A stretch of 64,000 nt of DNA from Phytophthora sp. 'mugwort' (GCA_033558025.1 JAUCEF010000004.1:1798001-1862000), one strand, 5' to 3'. Shown: positions 12,227 to 22,922, numbered from the stretch's first letter. Notes: generated by a model not told the origin, from the sequence alone. Program-made: numbers and translations.

Positions 12227-12672
12227 CAAGCTGGGTAAAGCAGTGGAGACGTAGTAGTGCCTGGTCTCAGTAGGATGCGGTCGGTAGTTCCTCGATGCGA
12301 AGGCATTTTTTTAAGGCGAACGAACGAAGGATGCGGCCGGTAGAACGGCAAGCGCGTTAACTTGCTGTATCATGCACATCGAGGGTCGTCATTCTCCCAG
12401 CGTGGGGCTGACGTGCACTTTTGAGCACCAAGTTGAACCATAGATTTGATGATCTCGATCCTTCTGTTTTTGTTGGGTAATCCCCTTTTCTGCGGTTACG
12501 GTTAATTTAGTGTGTGCTACACCATCTTAACCGGTTCGCTGCGCAATCGGGCCACCCAAATCCCATTCCCGTGCCAGCCGCAGAAGCGCAAGACTGCGAC
12601 GTCAGCGGCTCTCGGCATCGACTTACTCTTCTCCCCGGCGCTAGCAGTTGCATCCACACGTAGACTTTAAGC
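12227..12672. other. PHB2-TIM23 intergenic region
   Basis: 446 bp without coding potential. It holds the 3' end of PHB2 and the TIM23 promoter; no TATA box is evident. Confidence 0.6.
12563..12569 (+). promoter_or_regulatory. candidate initiator of TIM23
   Basis: CCATTCC fits the oomycete initiator core YCAYTYY and lies about 105 bp before the TIM23 start codon. Short motif, so chance is possible. Confidence 0.3.
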
Positions 12673-13373
12673 ATGAGCAGCAGCGGCTGGAACTCGGATG
12701 ACCGGTGGCAGGACTCGAACTCGCCCGCCACGGGCTCGGGCTTCGACTCGTCTGCTACGAGCGGCCTCGAGTTTCCTGTTTTGCCCACGTTTCCGTCAGG
12801 CAGCATCGACATCGGCTCCATCGCGCCGGTCTTCGGTGTGGCGTCTTACGATGACGACGCCGATTACCTGGACTACGACAAGGCCGGCCGCCCCTTCATG
12901 GAGCAGATGAGCGGCTCGTGTGGCACGGCCTACTTCTCGGGTATCATCGGGGGCGGCGCCTACGGGGCCCTCAAGGGCTTTGCGCGCTCACCCAGCACCA
13001 AGTTTAAGATTAGGATGAATTCGCTTATGAACGGCGCGGCCACACGCGGCTCCAAGGCCGGCAACGCTCTCGGCTGTTTGGGTGAGTGGCAAAATGCTAG
13101 CAACTATCGCGGATTTTGATCTATTACTGACGTTTTTGTGATGTATGTACTGCAGCTATGATCTACAAGGCGTTCGAGTACGTGGCGGACTCGGCGGAGA
13201 TCGAGAACATTGTCAAGTTCGACCAGGTGACGCCGATCCTGGCGTCGGCGGCCACCGGCGTGTTCTACAAGTCGACAGCCGGCCCCAAGGCGATGGTGCT
13301 GGCTGGAGCCCTGGGTGCTGGACTCATGACGGTGGTGCAGTTCGGCATCAAGCCCTTCTACCCGCGACTATAG
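12673..13373 (+). CDS. TIM23: TIM23, mitochondrial inner-membrane translocase subunit
   Basis: Exons 12673-13081 and 13156-13373 flank a 74-bp GT-AG intron and give 208 residues, close to the usual TIM23 length. The first 75 or so residues are Ser/Gly/Asp-rich and probably face the intermembrane space; they end in YLDYDKAGRPF. The Tim17/Tim22/Tim23 domain follows, with glycine-rich transmembrane segments (FSGIIGGGAYGALKGF; ILASAATGVFYKSTAG; MVLAGALGAGLMTVVQFG) and the matrix-loop signature RMNSLMNGAATRGSKAGNALG characteristic of the family. In established biology TIM23 forms the presequence translocase channel with TIM17 and TIM50. The splice restores GCLAMIYKAF across the junction. It follows PHB2 head-to-tail, which may be coincidence. 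Confidence 0.9.
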
Positions 13374-13868
13374 ACACGGGCATCTCGGTTTGCTACTGTA
13401 TTTTTTTGATTTGTATCGCGGCCGGTTAGAATTGAGACTGGGAGCTGCAAGCCTAGTCGAAGGAGCTTCTGCGCATCAGCCTTGCTCGACCCGAGAGACA
13501 CAAGAGAAAAATCTATTATCTACACAGGACAAGGACAGTTAGAGAGAGCACGAAGTCGAGCTACGTAGGTGTAGTAGAGCTTCAAGGACGACGTGGAGGT
13601 GCATATGTAAGTTAGTACAGCGGATTTTCATCTCATCATGGACTATTTGTCGTGCTACTGTACTTGTTGCCGTGTACAGTACTACAGTAACTACATCGAA
13701 CATCAGTAACTAAAATACCGATAATCATTGAGGCGGGTCGCAAGTGCCGGTAGATATGTGGTCTTGGTAAAAATACAGTTTTTTTACCATGAACATTATC
13801 CTATCACTTAGCATACATCTGCGTTTCCCGCGCTTTATATCTCCATTATTGATTCAAATTCAAAAGTA
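13374..13868. other. intergenic region between TIM23 and the 669-residue gene
   Basis: No gene supported. Holds the TIM23 3' untranslated region and presumably the promoter of the next gene; a short T-rich run sits near 13778. Confidence 0.55.
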
Positions 13869-15878
13869 ATGCTGGCGACCTACGCGCTAGAGCTGCACGC
13901 GCTCAAGGCGGAGTTGCAGAGCACTCTGGCCCGTTTGGGCATCGACCCAGCGAGCTCTGAGTCCGACTCGGACCCCAGCAATCTCCCGGCGGGTGCGGAA
14001 ACCGCGGTCACAGTCGAAACGCGACGACGTTTGACGCGCTCCCGACTTCCCGCCCGACATCGCCCTATTACGCGATGGAACAGACGCCAATTGACGCAGG
14101 AACTTTCCGCAGCTTCGCAAAGGAGACGAGAGCTGGAGCTGCAATTGCAAAGGGAGATGGACACACAGGAGAGCGATACGCATGAACAACAACAAGAGCA
14201 AGACAGCAGACACCGAACAGCATGGCAAGCTGCGATGACGGCGCTGCAGCAGCAACGAGCAGAGATCCTGAGGCAGATCGAGCAGGACACGGCAGTAGAC
14301 ACAGCTGTAATACACGAGAGAGGAGATACAGAGCAGCGAGAAGCTCTTCAGGAGACGGAGCAGAGCAGACAAAGCCATGCTCCTCCTCCTCGTCCTACTC
14401 GACCGCCTATAGTGATGGGGAATACCGAGTCAGTGTCCGAGAATCAGTACTCAATTGGTGGAGTGGTGACGTTGGAGCCTTTGTCTTCATCGCAAAGGGG
14501 ACAAGCGTCAACCCTGACAAGTTCGAGGAGTGGGGTCGAGTTTCGACCGGTTCTTGCGCCTCCTGTACGTACGACTGCACTACCGCCAGCATTAGACACT
14601 TATCCGCGCTATCGCAATACGCCGGACGCCTTAAATGACGTGTTCTCACTGCAGCTGAAGTTTGCCGAGACGATGCTGAAGTTGGAGAAGTCGGTACAGA
14701 TGCGTGATCAGCTACTGCAGCCTGGCCGAACGTCGAGCGTACCGAAGCGTAGAACTGGAACCCAAACTAGAGAAGACGAGAGCCAAGCGCAACGACGTCG
14801 TACTGGGCGTCAATTGAGACGGTCGGAGAGTGGATCAAACAGTGACTCGAGTGTGATCATGTACCGAGAAATACATAGCAGCGAATCGTTCAGCTCTAGC
14901 GTGTACTCCATTTCCTCGCTGGATTCGACGCCCCATCGTGGCCAAACCATTCGAGTGAGGTATCCAAGTTTCGGAGTATCCAGAGCAACGACGGCTGAGA
15001 CACTTGCAGACAATTCGCCTGGCTCGGAGACGACTGATGGTGCTGCACCTGTTTCATCCGCGATGGAGTCACTTCACGAGTCTCCACACGCTATGGATGA
15101 AACAGCAGAAGATGACCGACATATTGATTCGGAAGCTATAGAGACGACCGGTGGGCGAGAAGAGGAAGTCCACAAGACACCGACAACAGGTAGTAGTAAT
15201 ACGACCACCCCGACGACTGGCAGCGACCAAAAGTCCAACACGTCATCGACGAAACAAGTTCGTTTTGGCGAGGATGCATATTCCACTCCAGTGCTTGCTC
15301 GCAAGTTCAACTTCGATGGTCCGTCGATTGATGACGATGACTATGAGGGAAAAGAAGAAGAAGCGGAGAGCGTCTTGAGTTTTCTTGGAGGATCTAGCGT
15401 TTCCAGTGCCGAGCTCAATGATGCTTCTTTCCTTCGGGCTTTTGAGCGGTTCCGTCGCGAGCTGAACGGGCCTAGGCAGGCCTCAACCACGATGCAACCT
15501 CCACTGGCGAGGAAATTGTTTCCAGCAACTTGTCTTCCTTCAGACCTAAACGATGCTGACACTGTACCGCGTGTATCGGAACGACATCAATGTAACGCCG
15601 TTGGATCTACTGCTGAAAATGATGGTGAGGATCACACCACAGAGTTTGATGGATTGAGTGTCGAAGAGTTGCAAGAGCTCCGTCGACAGCTTTGCTTAGA
15701 CATTCAAGCTGAGAGCGCGCAACTCGTGCTAAACTTCAGTGCCAGGCAGAGTGTGACAACAAGATCGCACGATGCAGAAAATACAAAGAATCAATTACTG
15801 GCACTGCGGGATAAACTCAAGGCTGTCGACGCGCGGTTGAGTGTGCTACAATGGCGAGGGTGTGCTAATTTGCGATAA
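13869..15878 (+). CDS. uncharacterised 669-residue acidic coiled-coil protein
   Basis: One uninterrupted 2,010-bp frame. No enzyme or membrane domain is recognised and there is no signal peptide. The N-terminus (residues about 1-30) and the Gln/Glu/Arg-rich region about 75-165 have heptad-like hydrophobic spacing (RRELELQLQREM, ALQQQRAEILRQIEQ), suggesting coiled coils. The middle (about 290-560) is Ser/Thr/Asp-rich and likely disordered. The C-terminal 75 residues (VEELQELRRQLCLDIQ; NQLLALRDKLKAVDARLSVL) look like a final coiled coil. It could be a cytoskeletal or scaffold protein; that is inference from composition only. It converges on the Gly/Trp-rich gene at 16021-16542 with 142 bp between stop codons, and its last codons (ATTTGCG) fall inside a sequence that recurs at about 17585 and 31745. 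Confidence 0.75.
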   Translation: MLATYALELHALKAELQSTLARLGIDPASSESDSDPSNLPAGAETAVTVETRRRLTRSRLPARHRPITRWNRRQLTQELSAASQRRRELELQLQREMDTQESDTHEQQQEQDSRHRTAWQAAMTALQQQRAEILRQIEQDTAVDTAVIHERGDTEQREALQETEQSRQSHAPPPRPTRPPIVMGNTESVSENQYSIGGVVTLEPLSSSQRGQASTLTSSRSGVEFRPVLAPPVRTTALPPALDTYPRYRNTPDALNDVFSLQLKFAETMLKLEKSVQMRDQLLQPGRTSSVPKRRTGTQTREDESQAQRRRTGRQLRRSESGSNSDSSVIMYREIHSSESFSSSVYSISSLDSTPHRGQTIRVRYPSFGVSRATTAETLADNSPGSETTDGAAPVSSAMESLHESPHAMDETAEDDRHIDSEAIETTGGREEEVHKTPTTGSSNTTTPTTGSDQKSNTSSTKQVRFGEDAYSTPVLARKFNFDGPSIDDDDYEGKEEEAESVLSFLGGSSVSSAELNDASFLRAFERFRRELNGPRQASTTMQPPLARKLFPATCLPSDLNDADTVPRVSERHQCNAVGSTAENDGEDHTTEFDGLSVEELQELRRQLCLDIQAESAQLVLNFSARQSVTTRSHDAENTKNQLLALRDKLKAVDARLSVLQWRGCANLR

Positions 15879-16020
15879 AAATCATAAACTAAGCAAAAAA
15901 AAACACGACAAATGGACGTCTGAAGCATGTTTTTAGTGGAGTAGCGCATTGTTTGTAAGTGTTCTTCGGAGCTTTGTCTTTATCGCATGAGATCGGTTGG
16001 GAATAGCACCAATTGGGTCT

Positions 16021-16542
16021 TTAGCAGTAATAGAGACCGCCGAAAGGAATGCCCAGACCACACCCGCCGCCGTACAGACCAGCACCAAACCGGTTCCAGT
16101 AGCCCAACGGATACGCCCAGCCAGGGTAGCCGCCGTGCAAGAAGCCGAAGCGGTAGGGGCCAAAGCCACCCCAACCGCCCCAGCCACCCCAGCCTCCGAG
16201 GCCCCAACCGCCAAGGCCCAAACCAAATAGCTCCATGTCGTCGTCCTTGTCATTGTCGTCGTCCTTGTCATTGTCGTCGTCCTTGTCATTATCGTCGTCC
16301 TTGTCATTATCGTCGTCCTTGTCATTATCGTTGTCCTTGTCGGCTTCCTTCGCGATGGTCGTAGCAGCTCCAACAGGAGGGTCGATCTTCTCTGCAGTTC
16401 CAATCAACGTGACGCCTTCGGGTAATGCGGACGCTTGGACCTTTTCGAGAGCTTCGGTCGGAGTCTTGACGACAGGTTGGCCAGTAGCCGCGACAGCTCC
16501 GAGAATGGCCATTATGGCGACGGGGAAGACGCTGAACTTCAT
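16021..16542 (-). CDS. secreted Gly/Trp-rich protein with Asp-Asn-Lys repeat linker, 173 residues
   Basis: The protein has a signal peptide (MKFSVFPVAIMAILGAVAAT, cleavage expected near residue 20), a conserved 40-residue region (PTEALEKVQASALPEG; TLIGTAEKIDPP), a linker of about five DNDKDD-type hexads (residues 68-102), a Gly/Trp block (LGGWGLGGWGGWGGWGGFG), and a C-terminal region with HGGYPGWAYPLGYWN and two cysteines, at 161 and the final residue 173. It is paralogous to the 148-residue array protein and to the 179-residue protein at 31042. No membrane anchor follows the signal peptide, so it should be exported. Role unknown: wall or spore-coat protein, adhesive, or host-interface protein are all possible. 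It has no divergent short partner gene, unlike the array copies. Confidence 0.85.
   Translation of the reverse strand: MKFSVFPVAIMAILGAVAATGQPVVKTPTEALEKVQASALPEGVTLIGTAEKIDPPVGAATTIAKEADKDNDNDKDDDNDKDDDNDKDDDNDKDDDNDKDDDMELFGLGLGGWGLGGWGGWGGWGGFGPYRFGFLHGGYPGWAYPLGYWNRFGAGLYGGGCGLGIPFGGLYYC
16237..16341 (-). repeat. in-frame 18-bp coding minisatellite
   Basis: Units of 18 bp encoding DNDKDD, 105 bp in total; the right-arm copy has exactly one more unit. Slippage or unequal exchange here changes the acidic linker by six residues without breaking the frame. Confidence 0.85.
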
Positions 16543-17059
16543 GGTTGTGGTGGTGTTGGTTCACTTAGTCGAAAGTTGGTATGTGTCGGAGGCAACACAG
16601 CTTGATTACGTCTTCTTCACGACGAGCTGAGCGTGAGTCGCTTTTTATCAGAAGAAAAGTTCCGGCATTTGCTTCGTCACTTCTTCGCGTGAGACTACTT
16701 GGAGTAGCATCAAGTCGTGGACCCGTCAATCTACGTAACGTTGCTCGCTCTTACTAGGATAACAATTATTGTAGTCCCAAATAGTATCGGTAGTCCCAAG
16801 TAGTGTCGTCCTCATACTTTTTCTTTATCGGTAGCATTAATTGTTTGGCCCATGAAGAAAGGTGATCGTAATTTACTTTCTCGAATCTCGCTTTTGGCCT
16901 CACATTAATGGGTACTACTGTAGTAATGCAAGTAGTAGCACGGTATGAATATAGCACGCGGTCAATTCTGGAGGACCTCGTTTGACACGGGAAATTGGTG
17001 AATACTATATTTGTTGCAAGTTTGGCAAGTAGGAATAGAGATGGTCTGTCATCAAAGAC

Positions 17060-17745
17060 CAGGGTCTTATGCCTGCTGTTGAACGCTCGCCATGTGTATC
17101 AATTGTGGTCTTTTGGACGGGATTTCCAAGGTGCTGGGAAGTTGGCAATTTACGAAGCACTTTGCACTTTCCGGAAGCCAACCACTGCTGCGTTGGCTTA
17201 TAAATCGCTCCAATGCCGGACTGAAGTGATATAATCGTTCTTATGCACTGTTGACATAGTACGCTGGGAGGCGTGACGGAGTCGTGTTACAAGCCGGTCA
17301 AAAATGCATTTGCTTTTCTGATGTCGTGCTTGGATTGAGGCCTACCCACTCGGTACCAACGCAATAGCGTGATTGATTATCTTGGCGCATTAACCAATTA
17401 ATTTCTTGCTGTACGAAGTAAAGCAAAACCTCTACAGCGATCAACTTCTATCCGAGCAGTTTTAGTTCTCGAATGATAAAGTGAGACCCACGCAGAGTTC
17501 GTCTTGAAGAAGACGCAATGAAGTCGTATGTGTCAGCAGCGCAACCTGCCTCTGACGCAGCAGCAGGAGCGAGAATTTGCCAATTTGCGTTGAAGCATCA
17601 TAAACGAAACAAAAACACGACAATGGACGCTATAATTAAAGCATTTTGTTAGTGGAATAGCTCATCGGTTCTCAAAGGTTCATGGAAGCAATGTTTCGGG
17701 TTCGCCTTGCTCGTCTTGTATTGCACATCAGATCGGTTGGGAACA
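17060..17745 (-). repeat. remnant spacer of an older head-to-tail array (copy X')
   Basis: From about 17140 to 17745 this matches, as an older and more divergent reverse complement, the sequence at 31600-32160. Shared landmarks are CGCAGAGTTCGTCTTGA near 17491, CATCATAAACGAA near 17608 and GATCGGTTGGGAA near 17731. The last landmark lies just past the stop codon of the intact genes, so a former gene copy was cut off almost at its stop codon. 17060-17140 is not clearly matched elsewhere. Confidence 0.7.
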
Positions 17746-17805
17746 CCGTAAAAGTCGGATATTTGGAAATATGCAGCAGTTTGCATCAGCCATACTGCAA
17801 CTATC

Positions 17806-17902
17806 AGCTTTCTATAAGTCATGGGGGTCAAACAAAGTTACATTAATGGAAGCTTATGTAATGACAATCAGCTCAGTGCGATAAGGGAAAAGGAGAGGCG
17901 GG
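17806..17902 (-). repeat. split direct repeat B2
   Basis: About 95 bp matching 18074-18167, with shared AGTCATGGGGGTCA and TCAGCTCAGT. It is the outer end of the element on the left. Confidence 0.8.
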
Positions 17903-17904
17903 TC

Positions 17905-18073
17905 TTTCTTGCTTGCGTGGCGTTCTTCTGGAATCGAAGTGAGGGGAGAACGCCACGTCCATCGGGTGGTCCTTGAAGAGTACCCAGACAACCGCAGATA
18001 TACTGGTATGCACTGTATACCGGAACTACAACTTGAAGTGGAAGCATTAATTACCTGGCTTCACCATGGAATA
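17905..18073 (-). repeat. split direct repeat A2
   Basis: About 170 bp matching 22751-22922; shared landmarks are TTGCTTGCGTGGCGTTCTTC and CTTCACCATGGAATACA. Confidence 0.85.
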
Positions 18074-18167
18074 CAGCTTTCCACAAGTCATGGGGGTCAA
18101 CAAAGTTACATTAATGGGAGCTTATGCAACGACCATCAGCTCAGTCCGATAAGGGACGAGGAGAGCG
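18074..18167 (-). repeat. split direct repeat B1
   Basis: Internal copy of B, directly adjacent to A2, next to the tyrosine-recombinase remnant. Confidence 0.8.
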
Positions 18168-18279
18168 GTACCCCAAATGGTCATGCAGTCAGCCCCACTA
18201 ATGCAAAGTCGAATCATCCCGTGGACCTGCCACCATGTTTGCCGACAACGTGGCCACTGACTCCTTGCAAAGCCTAGTG

Positions 18280-19256
18280 TAGGCCTTAAACGCGTCGAAA
18301 CCCATCGTCCGTGGAACTGGATTGTGAGTGCATCTGTGCCCGATCGGTACATGTTCGTCGTCCTACCGGCTCGTAGAGAGTGCGAACTAACCGATGCGGG
18401 TCTTGGCCAGTACTGACGGCAGCTCGCCTGATAGCCTCTGCCACTTAGCAGTCGCAATGCATGCCGGCTTTCCGCGACGATCCAGGTACACTGCGGCTGG
18501 GATCTCAGCAGGCAGGCTATGAGCCTGAAGAAGGAGCAGGGCATTAAACAATTGGCACAGGAATTGGTGGCCGGATCGCGACAACATCCTTGTAGTGGGG
18601 GAGCCGTCTTGGTTTGTCTTGGAGCCGATCAGACGCATAAACAGACTGTGCTCTAGGGAGAGAAGGGTTGACGGCCCTTCGCATCCAGGACTGGGATGTC
18701 TTGCGCTCGGACAGCAAACCGCTTGAAGGAAACTCCAGTAATCTCCACGACTTCTGTATCGCCTCAAGAGGAAAAAGAACGCCAGGCACATAACCCCTTG
18801 TTTAGGGCTCGGTCACGAGAGGCTGCGAAAGCACGTCTCGAGGAGCTCAAGCGAGACAGGTGCTTTACGCCGCCGTGGCGAGTCGATGCGGCTGATTCCT
18901 TTAAGAAGCATGCGGATGTGCGGGTGTGCAATGGGGAAGTCGCAACCGGCTGCCGCGAAGAAATGCCGGACACTGAGGAGGACCGCCATGATCGAGTCAT
19001 TTCGAATGGGCCCTCCCGATTCGTAGCCGAACTGGAAGCTGTGGAGAATAAATGCTGAAATGTGCTGCACTTGGTCGAGAAGAGGCACACCTGCCAGGGA
19101 GGGCGCGAGACCGTGGCGAGATGTCCAAACCGTCCATTTGGTTAGCGATCGGCTGTACTGGTCGAACGTGGAGTCAGCAACGGAGTGCGCGCGGAGATAT
19201 GCAGCAAGATGTCGGTCAAATCCTGAATATCTACTGTCGGCGGAACCTGCGACCAA
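18280..19256 (-). pseudogene. tyrosine recombinase (YR) of the Ngaro-type element
   Basis: The N-terminal SAM-like core-binding region is at 19256-18813 (STFDQYSRSLTKWTVW; IMAVLLSVRHFFAAAG; LLKGISR). In another frame there is RLIGSKTNQDG near 18630, and in a third frame HSLRAGRTTNMYRSGTD with FHGRW near 18382-18300, which holds the conserved H-x-x-R box. The catalytic Tyr expected shortly after GRW is not visible in the same frame. At least two frameshifts separate the pieces. In these retroelements the YR replaces the usual integrase and inserts a circular DNA intermediate. Confidence 0.75.
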
Positions 19257-19259
19257 CCA

Positions 19260-21111
19260 GGCGTTAGTGATGAAACCTTGGTCGAGTACAATGGGTTAGC
19301 GGCGATGCGGGAGCCGGCGTCAGCGCATTCATTATCAACACCAGCGACATGAGGTGCCGAAAAACGGAGATGAAACGTAGTATCACACCATCTCAATAAC
19401 CGGATGATCACTTGGGCGCGCGGGTTCCGCGAGGAGAACTTGTTTTGCCATGCCACATCAGAGATGTAGTCAATGCAGAACTGAACGTGACAGGGCCCCT
19501 TTGCTAGCAACATCGGATCCCCACCGCGACCCCACGCATGGACCGCAAGGCACAAGAGAGCAGCTCGCGGAAGTTGATGTCGGACCCGTTGAGCTCGCCG
19601 TTTTTAAACTTGGCAATCAGACCACGCTCACTGCCCGAGAATTGGTACATGAGGGCCTCCTGCGAATGCACGTCTAACGCGCAAAGCCCGTAATCGGACG
19701 CATCCATTTCGACCACAATATCCAGCGCCGGGAGAGAGTTGAAGTATTCTAGCGACACCCCGTTCAGTTGCGGCGTGTGCAGAACGAGACACCACCACAA
19801 CAGGTCCTGCTGCATGTATGGCGTGATCGGTACTCTCTGAAAACGATGCAGATGACTTTCACTTGACGTAGACGTTGGAGGAACGGTCGTGCAGCACGGA
19901 TGCAAGTCGCTACGTGCCGGAGCCTACCCATCAGCGACCCGGTAGGCCTGTCTTGATAACGAGGAGGAAAAGAAGGCAGATGCCACAATTTCCCGTACCT
20001 TTTCGATTTTTGCATCTGGCATGTACACCGTTTCCGCGACGGGATCAAATTGGAATCCGAGCACGCGCTGTCATGTGTGCCACCGAGTGAACTTCTTGGC
20101 GCTGATTGCGTCTGCATCCAGGACGGCCACCATGGCAAATCGGTGAGAACAATCCGCGTCGCTGCAGGATTGGCCGATGTCTGCAATCACATTGATGTGG
20201 TCGTCAACCCAATGATAATTGAATAAACCTCCTGGGAACACGTCGTTGGTGTGAGAAGCACGTCCACGAGCTATGGCACCACCTGCATTCTCGTAGAACC
20301 CAGGGGACCCAATCCAGCCAAACGGTGCGGCGAGCTCGATCACGATGACAACATCTTCCTCGATATGTCCGGCGAAGAGGTATACACTATTGCTGTGGAT
20401 ACTGATGTTGCGGAAATCCGAGGCTACGTCGCCTGCCATTACACAGATCTTCGCGTGAGGTGATCGCGCTTCGACTTCAAGATCTCGGTTGCTACGGCAT
20501 CGCAATGTCTGAACTCCGGCTTAATAATGCTGCCCTGATCTGTGCAGTCGTTGATGGAGGCGCATTCGAGGTACGACAGATCGTCGATCGTGCGGCCAGC
20601 AACGTTGGTGTCTTCACCGCCCTTGTCGACAACCCAAAGGGACTGATGATAATCTCTGGCCATTGCTTGAGGAGGTCCCGGTTGAGCACCAAGCATCGTC
20701 CTGCGCCCTCTTCCTTGCGAATGTTCTTGCGAAGAACGTTGAGGCGGTCCCTCGCTGATCCGTGGTTTGGTGGACGTAGTAACTGTCGCAGTGGTGTCTT
20801 GCCCAGCTGAACTTCAACACCGCCTTCTTCTGTAGCTCATCCAAACGCTCGTAGCCTTTGCAGACTGCGTTCAGCACCGCCGGTATCATGTTTTTGTTAG
20901 GCCGGTAGTCGCTAACCGTCTACCTCCGAACCAGCTCTACAAAGGCGGGCAGTGAAGGGCCTGACCTTCTCGTATACTCGGATAGAGCCTTCTGCAACGG
21001 TGTATTCACAAGATACTCAGGGCCCACGGTTTCCGGGCGAGAAATGGGGTGGTCATCGGCTGAAGGGTGATGCCCAATTTCGTCATCGCTTAAGCCAGCG
21101 TAGCCCTGCAT
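19260..21111 (-). pseudogene. reverse transcriptase/RNase H of the Ngaro-type element
   Basis: Several minus-strand frames carry DIRS-group RT/RNase H sequence: an N-terminal piece at 21111-20614, the palm with FGWIGSPGFYENAGGA and the polymerase box HWVDDHINV (V-D-D in place of YxDD) at 20505-20071, RNase H with VVEMDASDYGLCALDV and NFRELLSCAL at 19905-19504, and the RNase H tail HVAGVDNECADAGSR near 19330. Frames change repeatedly, so it is inactive. Confidence 0.75.
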
Positions 21112-21966
21112 GTCAAATGCATCAAGTCACTTCTTGCGCGGGCGTTTGCGTGCATCGCTGCTGCCTCCTTGACACTGACGATGGGACGCAGGTAATTTGG
21201 ACGTAGTACAGCGAGAGCCATGGGACTCCGTCCACCGTGGGGCTCTCGCCAGGGCTTCCGAATATAGCGCCTCCATCTCTGACACAGTAGGATGTTGTGA
21301 CTTTGACAAAAGTAACGCTCTGCATGGTGAGCGTGATGAGTGTACCGGCTGTATGACCGGCACTGGCCGTATGGTCGTGGCGACTGTATGGTCGGCCCGG
21401 ACTGTATAGGCTGGGGTAGTTGTATAGATGGGGAAGGCTGTATAGCCGACCCGGACCGTAAGGCCGGAGTGATAGCGTAGCAGCCCCGGCTCCGGGGAGG
21501 TCGTTCTGGCCACCCGGTGAACCGGGTGTTCGGGCGGCCGACGAGGTGGGACGAAGAGAAAAACAGACGCCCTCACGGAAAAGTTCCGCTAGCGCGCCGA
21601 ATTCGTAGGAGGCGCAGTTGACCTAGCCGGAGGCAGTGATGCCGATGGGCTGAAGTCTCTGGAGAAGTTGGCATTCGTTGAGTCGTCTTTCAGCGTCGCC
21701 ATCTCCGACGACTCCTTGAAGTGCAGCACCGTCAGACCGCGCGACCCCAGAAGGCCTCTGAAAGATCGCCATCAGAACGGTGGGCGTCGTTCAAAGCTTG
21801 GTCGACTCGAGCTCCCGCATTCCCAGCACAAACGACATCGCAGACAGGGGCTTATCTGCTTCCGTATCAAACGTCCGGAACATGCCTCTTGCGGCCAATA
21901 GATGGTCTTGCGGCGGACTGTAGTCGCCTTTCGCCTTCTCGGCACCTTCCGGGAAGCTTCAAGTTG

Positions 21967-22722
21967 TTAAGTAGCAGACTTCGGCCGGCGGCACTCTACC
22001 TTGTTGTTTGGGGCCGTCGGAGCCGACGGCGCAGCGTGCAGACCAACTGCCGCGGGACTTGGTGCCCCTGCATGCGCTTGGCCAGCTACCACAACTCGAA
22101 GGCGCTCGATCTGATCTTTCAGCACTTGTAATTGGGCCCGCATGTCGGAGCTGTCTTGCGTAGTACCGGCAGCTACTTCAGGCATCTGTTCGGCCGCGAT
22201 GCTCTCCTCTTGCGCGGTGCCACTCTCGAATGAGGTCATGAACGAGTTCAAGTCGAATCCGCCGTCGGCTCTTGTCGCAGCCGACGCCCCCTTCGTGGGA
22301 GCACCTACTTTCGCCTTCACCGGTGTCTTCCGCACCTTCTTCGCAGGCTGGGCAGGTGGCTTGTCCTCCAGATCGGACTCCGAGTCGTGGTGGCAGTCGC
22401 TGATGGATTTCCGCGGCGTCAAGGAGATCCCGGCGGTTGTGGGGTGCCTCTCCAGCTTCTTCTTGCCCTTACGGCCCTCCGCCCTACCGTCGCTGTAAAC
22501 CGCCTTCGGTGGCGCGCGCTTGATCGTTCGCAGAGGTGCAGGCTATCTCGTGCGCCGCGGAGGCGCCGTAGTCCACGGGGCTGCCGCGCCTGTGACGTCC
22601 ACAACGTCAGGAGCGGCAGCCGCAGGAGCAGCTGGGGGTTGGCTACCCGAAGGAGACCTGACGGCCCTGGATGAGGGCGAACTAGGAGCGCTGGCTTGGT
22701 CGGTATTTCCGCGGGTGAGCAT
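21967..22722 (-). pseudogene. gag-like protein remnant of the Ngaro-type element
   Basis: A frame starting MLTRGNTD at 22722 is Ala/Pro/Ser-rich, then shifts into a frame at 22422-21967 with a basic stretch and a short coiled coil (MRAQLQVLKDQIERLRVVV). Its position before the RT supports a gag role; there is no zinc knuckle. The region 21112-21966 between gag and RT has no recognised domain. Confidence 0.5.
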
Positions 22723-22750
22723 GTCGTATTTGAGAGAAGAGACCCCCTTC

Positions 22751-22922
22751 TTCTTGCTTGCGTGGCGTTCTTCTGGAATCGAATGAGGGGAGAACGCCAC
22801 GTCCATCGGGTGGTCCCTGGAGAGCGCCCCGGACAATCGCAGATATACCGGTATGCACTGTATACCGGAACTACAACTTGAAGTGGAAAGCATAATTACC
22901 TGGCTTCACCATGGAATACAGC
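22751..22922 (-). repeat. split direct repeat A1
   Basis: Upstream copy of A, at the 5' side of the minus-strand element; compare 17905-18073. Confidence 0.85.

Larger units (their letters stand above)
15990..17059. repeat. left arm of ~1.07-kb inverted repeat
   Basis: Nearly identical in reverse complement to 30524-31612. It includes the long Gly/Trp-rich gene and its roughly 500-bp upstream region. The only clear length differences are one 18-bp coding repeat unit and a single-base change in length; point differences are few. Confidence 0.9.
17806..22922 (-). mobile_element. Ngaro/PAT-type tyrosine-recombinase retrotransposon, decayed
   Basis: On the minus strand the layout is A1 (22922-22751), protein-coding remnants, B1 (18167-18074), A2 (18073-17905), B2 (17902-17806). 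A1/A2 and B1/B2 are near-identical pairs in direct orientation. This is the split-direct-repeat arrangement established for PAT and Ngaro elements. The coding part contains gag-like, reverse transcriptase/RNase H and tyrosine-recombinase remnants in the order expected, with frameshifts. No methyltransferase domain of the DIRS1 type is seen. Confidence 0.8.

Noticed and set aside
16766..16957. 63-residue ORF, identical at 30627-30818, upstream of each long paralog
   Set aside because: It lies in the near-identical inverted-repeat arms, so identity is not evidence of selection; no signal peptide, domain or promoter was seen. It could still be an upstream ORF.
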